This document shows, piece after piece, positions 13,373 to 39,825 of a stretch of DNA of 64,000 nucleotides. The first letter of the stretch is position 1; every line of letters begins with the position of its first letter. The notes beneath the pieces were generated by a model, which had not been told where the DNA came from, did not search any database, and saw nothing but the letters and a program-made list of their open reading frames with translations. Position numbers and translations under genes: made by a program. This DNA is from Unio delphinus. Lineage: Eukaryota > Mollusca > Bivalvia > Unionida > Unionidae. Location: positions 2,491,001 to 2,555,000 of the forward strand of contig JAQISU010000097.1 in NCBI GenBank assembly GCA_029339505.1, written 5' to 3'.

Positions 13373-15910
13373 GTAAACTTAAACTATTGTATACTCATTG
13401 AATGTGTTCACTAGTAGATATAGGTTAAACTATTGTATACTCATTGAATGTGTTCACTAGTAGATATAGGTTAAACTATTGTATACTCATTGAATGTGTT
13501 CACTAGTAGATATAGGTTAAACTATTCTCTACTCATTGAATGTGTTCACTAGTAGATATAGGTTAAACTATTCTCTACTCATTGAATGTGTTCACTTGTA
13601 GATATAGGTTAAACTATTCTATACTCATTGAATGTGTTCACAAGTAGATATAGGTTAAACTATTCTATACTCATTGAATGTGTTCACTAGTAGATATAGG
13701 TTAAACTATTCTATACTCATTGAATGTGTTCACTTGTAGATATAGGTTAAACTATTCTATACTCATTGAATGTGTTCACTAGTAGATATAGGTTAAACTA
13801 TTCTATACTCATTGAATGTGTTCACTAGTAGATATAGGTTAAACTATTCTATACTCATTGAATGTGTTCACTAGTAGATATAGGTTAAACTATTCTATAC
13901 TCATTGAATGTGTTCACTAGTAGATATAGGTTAAACTATTCTATACTCATTGAATGTGTTCACTTGTAGATATAGGTTAAACTATTCTATACTCATTGAA
14001 TGTGTTCACTTGTAGATATAGGTTAAACTATTCTATACTCATTGAATGTGTTCACTTGTAGATATAGGTTAAACTATTCTATACTCATTGAATGTGTTCA
14101 CTTGAAGATATAGGTTAAACTATTGTATACTCATTGAATGTGTTCACAAGTAGATATAGGTTAAACTATTGTATACTCATTGAATGTGTTCACAAGTAGA
14201 TATAGGTTAAACTATTCTATACTCATTGAATGTGTTCACTAGTAGATATAGGTTAAACTATTCTATACTCATTGAATGTGTTCACTAGTAGATATAGGTC
14301 AAACTATTGCATACTCATTGAATGTGTTCACTAGTAGATATAGGTTAAACTATTCTATACTCATTGAATGTGTTCACTAGTAGATATAGGTTAAACTATT
14401 CTATACTCATTGAATGTGTTCACTAGTAGATATAGGTTAAACTATTCTATACTCATTGAATGTGTTCACTAGTAGATATAGGTTAAACTATTCTATACTC
14501 ATTGAATGTGTTCACTAGTAGATATAGGTTAAACTATTCTATACTCATTGAATGTGTTCACTAGTAGATATAGGTTAAACTATTCTATACTCATTGAATG
14601 TGTTCACTAGTAGATATAGGTTAAACTATTCTATACTCATTGAATGTGTTCACTAGTAGATATAGGTTAAACTATTCTATACTCATTGAATGTGTTCACT
14701 TGTAGATATAGGTTAAACTATTCTATACTCATTGAATGTGTTCACTTGTAGATATAGGTTAAACTATTCTATACTCATTGAATGTGTTCACTTGTAGATA
14801 TAGGTTAAACTATTCTATACTCATTGAATGTGTTCACTTGTAGATATAGGTTAAACTATTCTATACTCATTGAATGTGTTCACTAGTAGATATAGGTTAA
14901 ACTATTCTATACTCATTGAATGTGTTCACTAGTAGATATAGGTTAAACTATTCTATACTCATTGAATGTGTTCACTAGTAGATATAGGTTAAACTATTGC
15001 ATACTCATTGAATGTGTTCACTAGTAGATATAGGTTAAACTATTCTATACTCATTGAATGTGTTAACTAGTAGATATAGGTTAAACTATTCTATACTCAT
15101 TGAATGTGTTAACTAGTAGATATAGGTTAAACTATTCTATACTCATTGAATGTGTTCACTAGTAGATATAGGTTAAACTATTCTATACTCATTGAATGTG
15201 TTCACTAGTAGATATAGGTTAAACTATTCTATACTCATTGAATGTGTTCACTAGTAGATATAGGTTAAACTATTCTATACTCATTGAATGTGTTCACTAG
15301 TAGATATAGGTTAAACTATTCTATACTCATTGAATGTGTTCACTAGTAGATATAGGTTAAACTATTCTATACTCATTGAATGTGTTCACTAGTAGATATA
15401 GGTTAAACTATTCTATACTCATTGAATGTGTTCACTAGTAGATATAGGTTAAACTATTCTATACTCATTGAATGTGTTCACTAGTAGATATAGGTTAAAC
15501 TATTCTATACTCATTGAATGTGTTCACTAGTAGATATAGGTTAAACTATTCTATACTCATTGAATGTGTTCACTAGTAGATATAGGTTAAACTATTCTAT
15601 ACTCATTGAATGTGTTCACTAGTAGATATAGGTTAAACTATTCTATACTCATTGAATGTGTTCACTAGTAGATATAGGTTAAACTATTCTATACTCATTG
15701 AATGTGTTCACTAGTAGATATAGGTTAAACTATTCTATACTCATTGAATGTGTTCACTAGTAGATATAGGTTAAACTATTCTATACTCATTGAATGTGTT
15801 CACTAGTAGATATAGGTTAAACTATTCTATACTCATTGAATGTGTTCACTAGTAGATATAGGTTAAACTATTTCATACTCATTGAATGTGTTCACAAGTA
15901 GATATAGGTT
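13373..15910. repeat. Satellite array, 46-bp unit, about 55 copies
   Basis: The unit is 46 bases, with 'aaactattctatactcattg' followed by 'aatgtgttcactagtagata' and 'taggtt'. Copies are nearly identical. Changes concentrate at 'ctattStatac' and at the middle of the hexamer ACTAGT (also ACTTGT, ACAAGT). Edge copies are more diverged than interior ones, as expected from unequal exchange. There is no coding potential. It lies between the orphan exons at 4.8 and 16.2 kb. Confidence 0.97.
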
Positions 15911-16160
15911 CTTTAGAAGATTTATGGGATGGTGGCTGTTATCGCTATATTCAGAGTTTATGAAAAAAACATAGCATAAGCTTTCACCATTACTACTGGT
16001 CACTAAACATTATTTAGAAAACTGACAGTCCCTGTGAAATGGCTGGGATTGCAACAAAAAGATAGAACGCTTATTCAAGCTATTTTACGATCATCCTTCA
16101 TTAAATCTAGGTAAACCATAACCTTTGTAATTCTAGGTTCTTGTAACCGTCTTGATTCAG

Positions 16161-16263
16161 TCTATAATGGTGACCTGATCTGCTTCATTACCAAACGCGC
16201 GAATCAAGTGTGCTACTTTCGATTCAAGGCGCCGGGACATAGAAACGGAGCGCCAATATGTTT
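16161..16263 (+). CDS. Orphan exon, phase-compatible with the exon at 4,768
   Basis: A 103-base segment is bordered by 'cttgattcag' and 'gtaagt', both close to consensus. Only one frame is open; it needs one base from the previous exon and leaves two. Its 33 whole codons begin YNGDLICFITKRANQVCYF and end APGHRNGAPIC. Joining to the exon at 4,768-4,885 keeps the frame (exit phase 1 to entry phase 1), which supports one gene with an 11.3-kb intron containing the 46-bp satellite. Three cysteines suggest an extracellular domain, but no family is recognised. Confidence 0.5.
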
Positions 16264-16779
16264 GTAAGTATTAATAATAAAATACTTATTCAATAACTTA
16301 AAAATGAAAATGCTGCGTTATGTAGGTGGGGTGAAGGTTTCTTGAAGATAAATAGTATAACTCCTTTTGGAGTATAGGATCAAGCGGGAATCTCGCTTTA
16401 AAAGAAAGACGAGGCGTCGTCTGCGTTAGATTTTGAGAGCCCTGTACATCAGACCATCCGATTGTTTAAATAAAGATATTGTATAGTTGCAAGATATAAA
16501 TGAAAGAATATAACTTTACATTAATGTATCAATATAAATGTTCTAGACTAAAGTCTGCTTGAAATATTGTATGCATTTGTTTTCTTATTGACCTAGGCTA
16601 CAGTTGATTGATCTATTGTAATTTCCCATAGCATAGCCTGGCATCATGGCAACCAATAGTTGCCATGGTTACAGCCTATCAGTCACGGTGTGAGCAATCA
16701 TTTCAAATAGAAGAAGATACAATATCATATAAGAGCTCATACAGTTTTATCTATAGTTTCAGATCGAACCAACTATTGT

Positions 16780-16783
<4 letters not shown>

Positions 16784-16819
<36 letters not shown>

Positions 16820-16850
16820 CACCACACCACACACACACACACACACACAC
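16784..16850. repeat. (CA)n microsatellite
   Basis: CA dinucleotide tract with a short imperfect centre. Confidence 0.95.
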
Positions 16851-17063
16851 TTTGATATATGTTCATGTCAGTGTCTCTTGACACCTGTCCCTTGTTAGGA
16901 TTGGAATATACAATCGACATTGTGTAACGTTTTCATTGTAACAAAATGAATTATGTCGCTCGGGCATATTAAAAAGGCCATTTTGTAATGCATACGACAT
17001 TTCGTATCAGACAGTGAACAGCGTTACATCAATGTATAACATCTATTGTTCAAATCTCTCTCA

Positions 17064-17267
17064 GGGATAAGATGCAGTGTTAATGAGAATTTCTTCGTCG
17101 CAAAATGGGTGGAAAATACGTCCACCCACAAGAATCAACATCATGTAAAGGACACTACAGATATATCATCTAAAACTAATCCGTTTGCAATGGCGTATTC
17201 GATACATGTCGGTATCATGTCAGTTTGTGTTGTCATTTATGTAGCTGTAACAATTTCCATTCCATAG
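17064..17267 (+). CDS. Candidate terminal exon with hydrophobic C-terminus
   Basis: After 'caaatctctctcag' the frame reads IRCSVNENFFVAKWVENTS and on to a stop at 17,265-17,267. The last 20 or so residues are hydrophobic (SIHVGIMSVCVVIYVAVTIS), like a C-terminal membrane anchor or GPI-attachment signal. It could end the gene seen at 4,768 and 16,161. However, its entry phase does not fit the exit phase of the 16,161 exon directly, so an unseen small exon or a different acceptor would be needed. Alternatively it is a chance frame. Confidence 0.3.
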   Translation, partial: GIRCSVNENFFVAKWVENTSTHKNQHHVKDTTDISSKTNPFAMAYSIHVGIMSVCVVIYVAVTISIP

Positions 17268-17285
17268 CTATAGCAGTAAGAATAT

Positions 17286-17705
17286 GTTGTTGTTGTTGTT
17301 GTTGTTTTGGGGTTTGACGACATTTCTTCAGCACAAGATAGGTTATCAGTGGCGGCAAGTACACTTAGTGGCGGAAGAACCCATGGAAACCATGGGAAGA
17401 ACCACCGAACACGGGAAACTACTGACAGCTTTCGTACATGCCCATATTCGATGAATATGAGACTGGAACCCACACTGGCAGCGCCGGTGCAAGGCATTTT
17501 GACGCCCTAGGCGAGATCAGATATTTAACGCACCGCTTCCCACTCACGCCCTCCCCCATCATAAAATAAAACCCAATTTGTAATTTTTTCTGGCGCCCCC
17601 TTACGATTGCCTAGTTCGCCTAGCGGAAGCGCCGGCCTGCACACTGGCAGAGGAGAGTTGGCAATAATTGGTGAAGGCGAGCGCTTTACGCCACGTGGCT
17701 ACCCT
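17286..17705 (-). mobile_element. tRNA-derived SINE interrupted by a hAT-type MITE
   Basis: Reverse CAA tail (TGT repeats at 17,286), then the family body, split at 17,479 by a 161-bp insertion, and continued to a reverse A-box-like region (about 17,660-17,700). Same family as at 9,015 and 11,788. Confidence 0.75.
17479..17639. mobile_element. hAT-type MITE inside the SINE
   Basis: The 161-bp insert is flanked by a perfect 8-bp target duplication CACACTGG (17,471-17,478 and 17,640-17,647), the length typical of hAT transposons. The ends are imperfect inverted repeats: CAGCGCCGGTGC at the left, and CAGGCCGGCGC when the right end is read inward. No transposase; non-autonomous. Confidence 0.7.
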
Positions 17706-17999
17706 GGACCCCAGGAATAAGGTGTAAACCTAATTTTCAAGAAGTGAATGAGGATGAGGGTCTGTTGTGGATCTGTTTTAATCAGACACCACAAGTTCAC
17801 GCCCCAAATCGGTTAGAATATACCTAATTCCATAACAGTATAAAATAATGATCTTGCAGATACCAAATCTAACACTGAATTGTCAATGTCTCAGCTATTC
17901 ACAGAATGATTTGGTGTACATTCATGGAGAACATTTCAGGTTGAACATGATGCACACATTACATTTTATAACGGGCAGGTTAACTAGATATAAAGTCTG

Positions 18000-20100
18000 A
18001 ACTTACTAACAAGCGTAAACATTAGGGCATGGTAACTTACTTATTCCACAATGGCGTACTTTACTTCAGGATGCATTACGTTTTTTTTTAGGGGGGGAGG
18101 GATGGGGTGGGGGAGTGTCTATAGAGGAAAGGTTGATCAAGCTGTGTACTTTCTATCTAATATTTTAACTCGGAATTTCTAATTCTGGTTTAGGTTCAAA
18201 CCGTGCGTTCGATATTTTCGTGGCTACTAATCTCGATTATATTACTTAGAAAAGAAAAAAACTGAACCAGTCCATGTCATAAACTGAACCAGTCCATGTG
18301 ACGTGAAAAACATAATCAGGCCAGGTGACTCAGAAAAACTGAACCAGTCCAGATGACCCAGACATAACTTTGGAAATATGCACCATACCAAATAATTTGG
18401 TCATACGAGTCAAACCATTTCTTTAGAGGAGTCCTAATATTCTGAAACGTCATCTCGTTAAATATATCATTCCTATGCTTCCTTACCGCTGTTGCACACA
18501 TTTAGACCTGATGATCGATAACGAAATATGTGATACTATACTTGTGTAGGTATATGGAATTAGTTGGCTGTATAAAAAGACTCGAGAAAGAGGTTTAATT
18601 GGGTTTTTTTTTTGTCTGTTATGTATATTTAATATGTATTTGCTAGTTTTTTTGGGCTCCATGAATATGTTATGTACATTTGTATTTAGTACTTGACCTT
18701 GTCAAAAATAACGTTCACAGTGACTCTGAATAGGGACCTTGATGTTTTGATTTTGTAAGCAAATAGTACATAGTTAATATTTCTTTGTGAGTGTGAGTTT
18801 AATGTTAGGACCATTATCTATGGAAGTAAACATGTTTATTTAGATCTGAGTCTAGGACATAGGAATTTACTGAAGATAAACCTGGTCTATTTGATAATTT
18901 CCATGTTTTTATTATCCTTTTAGTAAGTGAGTTTATCATATTGACTACTTTGAAAATTCTAGAAATTAACTGCTGATCTATTGAGAAATTACTTATTCTT
19001 GCATTTAATACATGAGGCATAACCAGTCAGATTGTTGTGTTTAGTATTTCATTTGGCTGGAATTATTTATTTTCAGTATTATTCACTGAGAAAAAAAAAC
19101 CAGGGCTTATCTATAATATTCTTGGACTGGAACATTAATTTGGATTTATAGTTAATTCAGACAATATGTATTATATTATTGGGATCCTTCAAAAGGCTCT
19201 TGGTAGGTCTCCACGTCACAGGCCATTACATGCATATCAACACATTCAGATTCAGAGTTGAAGATTTTTTGGAACATCACTGGAATTTATTGAGAATTGT
19301 AATCATTACGATTGGTTATAGAACATTTTGGACTCTTTGGACTCAATTCACAATTCTCGCACAATTCTTTAAGTACTGTTTAAACTTTAACTTTCAGTTC
19401 TTGTGAAATACATGTTGCTGAATTTTACCAAACTTGGTTTTTGCTCTTTTCTGTTACTTAGTTTAGTACCAATGAATCGTAACAAGCTTAAAACAGCGAC
19501 ACAACTAAATTACGATTTATTGTTGCAGCCGTTGCCGTATTGGTCATAGCGGCGCGACGCTAGCTTCGCTACCAATGTTATGTTAGACGATAGGGACTTG
19601 CAACCATACACGGTTATTCCTGGGATTCACTGATGAATTCCTCAGTTGAAATAGTGGTATAAATCAAGATGACAGGGGTTCATGGATACATTGCAAAGCC
19701 ACACCTTGCTGATATGCCTGTTCTCAAAAGATTGCCAGTGCTGCATAACCATTCGCAGTTTTTGAACTTTGGATGAAAATTGCTTCTTTTTTATATAAAA
19801 AAATGAGCTGATGCTTTCTTTAGCTAGGTACTATTATATAATTTCATGCATACATTTTATGAGAAGATAAAGATTCCTGCTCTGTTAAATTCATTGCTAA
19901 ATTTTAAAAGCCGTCAAAGTTTGTGGAATGTGTGCCACAGTATCAGTCACTTACTAAAGCCACATGCTTCAGTCATCACACCTTTTGAAATAGTGATACG
20001 AATATGTCAACACAAGTAGATGTATATGTATATGTGTGTATTAGCTTGAGCATTGTGAGAGTTGTTGAGTAAACAATTTTGCAGTGTACATCATCGTTTC
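18000..20100. other. Non-coding stretch upstream of LAAO copy 1
   Basis: Contains a short repeat of 'ctgaaccagtccatgt' at 18,262-18,355. No exon with acceptable borders was seen. Confidence 0.5.
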
Positions 20101-20199
20101 TCAGATGTGCCACAACACTTTTAAATGTCACCTACATCAAACTCTTCTATATCAACCCGAGGATCTCATATCACCGCAATTAATGCCCTCATGTGCTCT

Positions 20200-20600
20200 G
20201 GCGTCTTCTCAAGCCTAAGTTCCGATATGATAATCCTATATACATCTTGGCGGATCGAACATATATATGTGTGCTCTGTCCTAGTGACATTTATTGGATT
20301 TCATGCGTTGTCTGTCTTAGTATGTAATGACAGCTAACCAATAGCGTGGTGCATTGAGCATCGCCCGAAAATGGTGGAGGTTGTTTATCTGAAAATGATG
20401 CTTTAAAAGTTTAACATCGACAGTGTCACTCTGCGCTAAAGGGAAGCTATTACTGGTGTTTTGAGTGAAAAGCATTTGTGCAAACGCGGACCGGCAGTTT
20501 AAAATTGCTTATCTTATTTATCAGTTCATTCAACGTGTGTGCTCCTATTGTCTCAGTCATGTAGGAACAATGGTCATATTTGAACACCGCATCCAAAGAA
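20200..20600 (+). promoter_or_regulatory. LAAO copy 1 5'-flank, conserved with copy 2
   Basis: Shares ordered blocks with 42,670-43,085: 'tctgtcctagtgacat', 'gctaaccaatagcgt', 'cgcccgaaaatg', 'gtttaacatcgacag', 'tttgagtgaaaagcattt', 'aaaattgcttat', and 'ttgtctcagtcatgtaggaa'. It sits about 300 bases before the first coding exon. A promoter or 5'-UTR role is inferred from position and conservation between copies. Confidence 0.5.
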
Positions 20601-20907
20601 ATTCCTATACACGAAGCACAGAAATATTCTGATCATTACGCCAAGGAGTAGAAAAGTTTATAATATCCGTGCCTTGGCTAGGTTTGTAATTTTAGCTACT
20701 GTAATTTTATGTGCTTTTAGCTCAAAAGGAGGAATTCCACCACAATTGCGAAAAACGTTTTCGACAGTATATCATGGAATTGTTGCAGCAAATTTTAACG
20801 TTCTACCACTTAGAAAGAGTTATGCCTTTGTATAAGTATTGGTATATTTAATTGGAGCATGTAGGGGGCAACCACACCTTTTTGCAAACATCGTTTACTT
20901 TCAGAAA

Positions 20908-34062
<13,155 letters not shown>

Positions 34063-34253
34063 TCCACGAGGATGCAGCTCCATCTTCAACCAAGAGATTG
34101 TAATGCCATAGTGTATCTTTTGTTCATTTTGTGGGGTTTTCAATCAACAATTGTCTACAAGTTGAAGCTTCTTTAGCCAAATCTTTTGTAGCATTTAGCA
34201 AGATAAGTTTGATTTTCTTGTGCATCTGCAGCATTTACTACTGTATTCGGTTT

Positions 34254-34259
34254 AATAAA
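34254..34259 (+). terminator. Poly(A) signal AATAAA of LAAO copy 1
   Basis: Canonical AATAAA 192 bases after the stop codon; consistent with the 3' end of the gene. Confidence 0.6.
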
Positions 34260-34424
34260 AGTTCAAGTGTTATCAGACCCATTTGGAAATTGGCCATGTG
34301 AATAAGAACACATTATTTAAACAACTTCTAAAATACTGGGGTTTAGTGGTGTGTCTATCGACATTTTGACAAACGTTTTCAAACGTATCATGTAGGCAAC
34401 TGTGAAGCTGATTTACTTGATTGG

Positions 34425-34695
34425 TACACAGAGGTAATACAATTAAATGTATATTGGTACACATAGGTAATACTATTAAATGTTCATTGGTACACAGAGG
34501 TAATACTATTAAATGTTGATTTGTACACAGAGGTAATACAATTAAATCCTGAATGGTTCACAGAAGTAATACCATTAAATCTTGAAAGGTACACAGAGGT
34601 AATACAATTAAATTTTGAATGGTATACAGATGTAATACAATTAAATCTTGAATGGAACACAGAGGTAATACAATTAAATCTTGAACGGTACACTA
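34425..34695. repeat. 33-bp minisatellite, about 8 copies
   Basis: 'ggtacacagaggtaatacaa' followed by 'ttaaatcttgaat'; a multiple of three, so frames stay open on both strands. Confidence 0.9.
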
Positions 34696-34739
34696 TTCTT
34701 TTGCTTCATTCTTCATTTGTATGTAGGTAAAAGCTGTGA

Positions 34740-36000
34740 TATGTGTTACACGAAACAAACAAATGTGATCTTGTTTTAGTTAAGTCATGTTGAATTTCTT
34801 AGTCTCTAGCGTTACGTTGACGGAGATGGATAAGTCAAGAATGATTAAGTAATCTGTGGGGTTACAAAATAAAACAAAATATAGGAAACCATTAAAAACA
34901 AACTTTTATGAAATCAAATGACGGCTCAGTTTTGCTCTTATTAGCGATAGCTCAAGGGATTATCTCATTTACTGCGCTTAAGTTGTAGGAAGTAGGCCAA
35001 ATTGGTGTACATGCACTGATTTTTTTCCCGCAGTTCATAAGTAAAAACAAAACCAACTGATAGGATCACCCACAATGCACCATCAAATCCCAAAACTTCC
35101 ATGTGTAAAAAAAAATACCATTTGTTGCAGTGTTGTCAAAACCAAATAAAAGAAAATCATTTATTTTGAAATCTATTTTGTTTTTCATTTTTGAAAATGT
35201 CAGTGAGATTTCTTTCGTTGTTTTTTAACCACAATATTAGTGTAAAAACAATTATAGGGTATATAAAGACAAATCAACAAAGTATGTTTCTGATGACAGT
35301 AAGTATTGTTATATATTTAACTTCAGTAGAAAATAACTGTAACAACACCTCCGTTTAATATTGTTGTTTTTGTTTAGTCAAAATCTAGTGTTCAATCAAG
35401 GTCACACCATATATCAAGGTCACGGCTATATGATATTCCCGATAAATAATGTTTCCCTTAATGCACAAGTAATTACTTTCCCTGTCAGGTATGTTTAATA
35501 AGGTTCACCTAAGAGACGGAGGACACTTAATTCCAAAAATAGAAAATGAATCTGAAAATATATGACCACTGTATGTTGATATGTCCGTTATTTGTTAGGT
35601 AGACCGTGTTTCATGACAGATTTGTTTTAAAAATTAAACTTATTTTTGTTTACAAATTTATAAATAATAGAGTATGTCTTTCTTCAAATTGTATGCAAAA
35701 CACGCGGAAATCTGACAGAACGAAGTACTCGCAGTTAGAGAAGTATGGACAACCAATTAGCTTTTTCAAGATGTAACTAAGAGTAACATGACGAATGTGA
35801 ATATATGATGAAAAAGGTGGTATGTAGATATATCCTACTTTTCACTTTCACGTGCTTGTTATGTCAGGAATTAACCACCAGCTTTAACAGTTTAAGATCA
35901 GATGTCGATGTAGATGAGAAAATATTATTTGATCTGTATTACTTCATAACGTGCTTTTTTATACCTCAAATGCCATGAAGATATTTGAGTACAGCTAAAA
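34740..36000. other. Non-coding AT-rich sequence downstream of LAAO copy 1
   Basis: No supported gene, RNA or element. Confidence 0.5.
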
Positions 36001-36010
36001 TGTATTTTAG

Positions 36011-36012
<2 letters not shown>

Positions 36013-36103
<91 letters not shown>
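36013..36103. repeat. (AT)n(GT)n microsatellite
   Basis: AT tract passing into GT tract. Confidence 0.96.
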
Positions 36104-36104
<1 letters not shown>

Positions 36105-36459
36105 TTTGTTATGTGATTAACGATATGAAACATGTTTATATTGTTATTTTCCTCTGAAACATAGGCTTCCAAGTTAAGGTAAATACCAACGTGCAAACAA
36201 TGACTGTAATCAGAAGCCAGATAATAGCGCTGATGTTGATTGGGAAGTTAATAAGGCAGGTATCTCGATGTCCTTACTGATAAATCAGTATTGTAAAACT
36301 ATACAAATTATCGAAAACCCTTTGAATAAAATTTGCAGGGGTACACACAACATATTAAGAGATTAAGTACTATATATCTAGTCTCTAATGAATTAAATTA
36401 TTGCACACCATTACTATAGATTCTTAAAATATCCAGTGCCTTCAAGTCATACAAATCTA

Positions 36460-38400
36460 AAAGTTGTATGAAACACAACCGACAGGTAAATCAGTCGTCA
36501 AGTGTCATCGCGTATTTATCTTGTGGAGAATCCAAAACTGGAATAGCATTCTCCACAGTGTCCTTTGTACTGGCGTCCATCACCGACCAATTATGAAAAG
36601 GACATCCAGGCTGTTGCTTGCAGCTGACCAGCAATTCATCGAATTCGTGCAAATGGACAGCATGCATTCTGTGTCTGGCTTATGTTTCTTTTCAGACATT
36701 TTTCATTTACTTTTGAAAGAAATGTAGGGTGAAGAACTGCAATATTCAAGTCATTTAAAGGATCTAGAATATCTTCATCCTCCTTAAATCATAGACATTA
36801 TAGAAGACTACCAGAACTCTAAGGTATACATCGCCTACATATTTTTTAAATTCTCTGTGTACACTTTCTATATCTATCGCACTGCCATTATCAAAGCCTC
36901 TCTGCTGCATCATGTATTCGGCAACACAAATTATTCATACCTTTATCAGACCGAAATCGTTCGAAGACATACATTGTTTGAAGCCTAACTTTCTTCTAAA
37001 CTTCCAGACATGACACTTGACTCTTTATCAGACTGATACATTTGGGAAGGCCAAAAAGTGTTAAATACGTAATCAAAGATTTTACTATGGGTTTAATTTT
37101 AATATATCTTGTGGACACACAAATTATGATCAGCAATATTATTGCTTGCCTGACGTGGTATTAGGTAACCCACCGGCACAATCTACCATTATTGTGCTAA
37201 ATGGTTCTTTAAATGCAGGAATGGGTTGCAGATGAGCCGTACAGCAGCGAACTTCTGCCTAGGCAAACTAGTCATTTGCCTAGGGCCCCAACCTAGGAGG
37301 AGACCCCGGCCAAGGGCCGAAATGGTACATATTGAGGACACAAGTTTGTTTCTTGCTAACTTACCAAAAGGGGGCCCGACTCTGTTAACTGCCTAGGGGC
37401 CCTGGATCTCTATGTAAGGTCCTGGAACCGTAGCTATATTCCGATTGGGTTTCCCTACCATTTGGCAAGCATGAAAAGATCTAAAGTATTTAGAAACATC
37501 ACTTCTAATTTTCGTCCAATTACAATTATTCAAGATCTTGTAATAAGTTTTTCTTACTCATAAATTACCAGCTAATGAGTTTCATGGGCTAAACTAATAG
37601 TTTCCTGTCCATTTGGCTTACGAATAGCAATTTGATTACTCAGTGACCACTCGTCAGCATATGTTGTGACTCCATTTTCTCATTCGGACTCCATTTTTCA
37701 CCAAATAACAAACTGGTACATGGGTGGCTTACTGTCAATAATATCCCTAGAAAACCAATCTTAGGATCTTGTTCCTGTTCTACAACGAGAAATTGTCTTG
37801 TGTCATTGTGGTTAGAGTCTAGGTAATGCGTAGTTCAAGGAGGATCGCTTTGATAAATACCCTTTGATTGATCAAGAGATGCAAATTTAACCTCATCTAA
37901 AGACTGGTCAATAAATGTATAAGCTAAAGGAATCATGTCCTGACCAAGATCATTATTAAGTGTTCATTTTACCACAGCTTTAGTAACTACACAAGCGGGG
38001 TAAATATAAGGGATTTCGATCATCTAAGCAAGATCAACTTTCTGATCCAAAATGAAGCCTTGTAGCTACAAATGGATTGACCATAACCTTATCTCCAGTA
38101 TGGTCGTTGCCTAGCAATGATTAAATATCCTCAATTGGTAAAAATACATTGCTCCGAACATTGCTCCGGTTCGCACGGTTCATAAGACTAGGTTTGATGC
38201 CAAATTAACACAAGGGAGAGATATATTAATAAAGCCCGACTTACTCCCAGAAACAGAAGAACACTTTCAGAAGAAGAAAACTTCTCAGGAAAATCCAAAG
38301 TAACTGATAATAAAAGACTCGGAGAAGCTCCTGCTACATTAATGTTTTTACACGGATGGGCTTGACAGAATCAATAAGTGACGTAGAACCTTTCGACACG
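36460..38400 (-). pseudogene. Decayed retroelement-like coding remnant, low confidence
   Basis: On the minus strand several stretches stay open over 40-55 codons with single stops, for example IEIPYIYPACVVTKAVVK then, past a stop, DLGQDMIPLAYTFIDQSLDE (about 37,865-38,025), and EYMMQQRGFDNGSAIDIESV (about 36,880). The character suggests an old LTR-retroelement polyprotein. No catalytic motif was found to prove it. A decayed MITE-like insert may lie at 37,240-37,440. Confidence 0.3.
37240..37440. mobile_element. Possible decayed MITE ('CCTAGGGGCCC' type)
   Basis: GC-rich island with 'tgcctagggccccaacctag' near the left and 'ctgcctaggggccctggatc' near the right, unlike its AT-rich surroundings. 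Resembles the MITE at 17,479 in style, but no target duplication was found. Confidence 0.25.
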
Positions 38401-39700
38401 AATGGTTCATAATTCCCCATAATAAAACAAACCCGAGTTTCTTTGCTTTTAATTCAAGAACGTGACCTTGACTTCTTTCATTTGGAATAGCCCTGTCTTT
38501 GTTCTACTTCAAAAGATTTCAATCTGTAACCATCAGAAATGACGTGACCTTTCTTTTTACAGTAAGTCCACGTAGAAAGAGATAACTCGTATTAGACTGA
38601 GATGGCTTTTTACACAACATAGCTGAGAGGATAACGTACTGACTAATGAAATTCTGTGAATCGGGGAAATTTCATCTGCTGTACGAACATCATTTTTCAA
38701 AGCTTTCATATTTTGTCATCAAGCTAGGTCCTTACATTGCTATGATAATATTTCCGGTAACATTAAAACATGTATCTCCCACTCCTCTTTCTTCTAGAAT
38801 TGTAATATTTCCTGCTGAAGACGAAGCTTTTTTATCTCTTTTTCCATCTGTGGTTTTTAAACTGCAATTCTTTCATTTTTCTTTAGTTTTTCAGTCTCCT
38901 TGCGATTCTGAACAGATAAAAGACGCGTGAGAAATGTCGAATCGAGCGAAGGGTAGTGGTCGTCGTTGCACTCTTTGTGTTCATTTATATAACCGATAAA
39001 GTGATTTCATGTATTCAGAGATTCCGCCGTACTTTATTGATAAAACGTCAGACTCTTGTGACAGAGATAACCAAGAAACCCCAACTGTGATGGTTTATAT
39101 CGAGATGATGTAAATAAAGCGTAATATAGAAGTTCCTCGTTTAGACTCTCTTATCACTGGAATGATCTGTTTAAAATCACCAAATTTATTAGTTTTAAAA
39201 ATGATTTTTGAAGATTATAAATTCTTAAACACTTACTGATTCTTGTATATTTTATTTTTTTTAATTTAAAAAACAGCAACAAACAAAGGTTTTAATATTC
39301 TAATTGGGCGGGGTAGAAGCACAGATCGTTGGCATTATGTTATACGTGTGATTATGCATGTAGAATAAGTAAACTTATATTTTCGCCCACGTTCTAAAGG
39401 AAATCCTAATGTTTCCTGTCAAACAATTGAATTCTTCAATGAAACGGGATTATAGGGGATCTCCAAGATAATTAGGTCAATAGATGAATCGTATGCATGC
39501 ATCAAACGGGATTAAAAAGTTTAAAACATCAATCAATACATCGTGTCACAGGGGTTTTCCAAGCTAATGAGTTGAACAAATTGGTCATCTCAGTGTCCGA
39601 GTCGCGTGAATGTCAAATCAAATAACTTACGTTTTCTCTTTACATGGGTGACATGTATACCTGACTTCACAGTTTCGAAAGGAACTGAGTAATACATTGC
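38400..39700. other. Non-coding or unrecognised sequence
   Basis: One short open frame at 38,646-38,930 shows no family features. Confidence 0.4.
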
Positions 39701-39825
39701 ATGCAACTACCCTATGCATTAAGGAGACTAAGATAGCTATACCGATAGATAAATTGGTAGGTAGGTAAGTAGGTAGGTAGGTAAGTGGTAGATGCCATCA
39801 ACGATATCTCCTGTAAGGCAGGTAG

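Noticed and set aside
13373..15910. CRISPR-like array
   Set aside because: Units are contiguous with no unique spacers, in a eukaryotic genome; it is a satellite.
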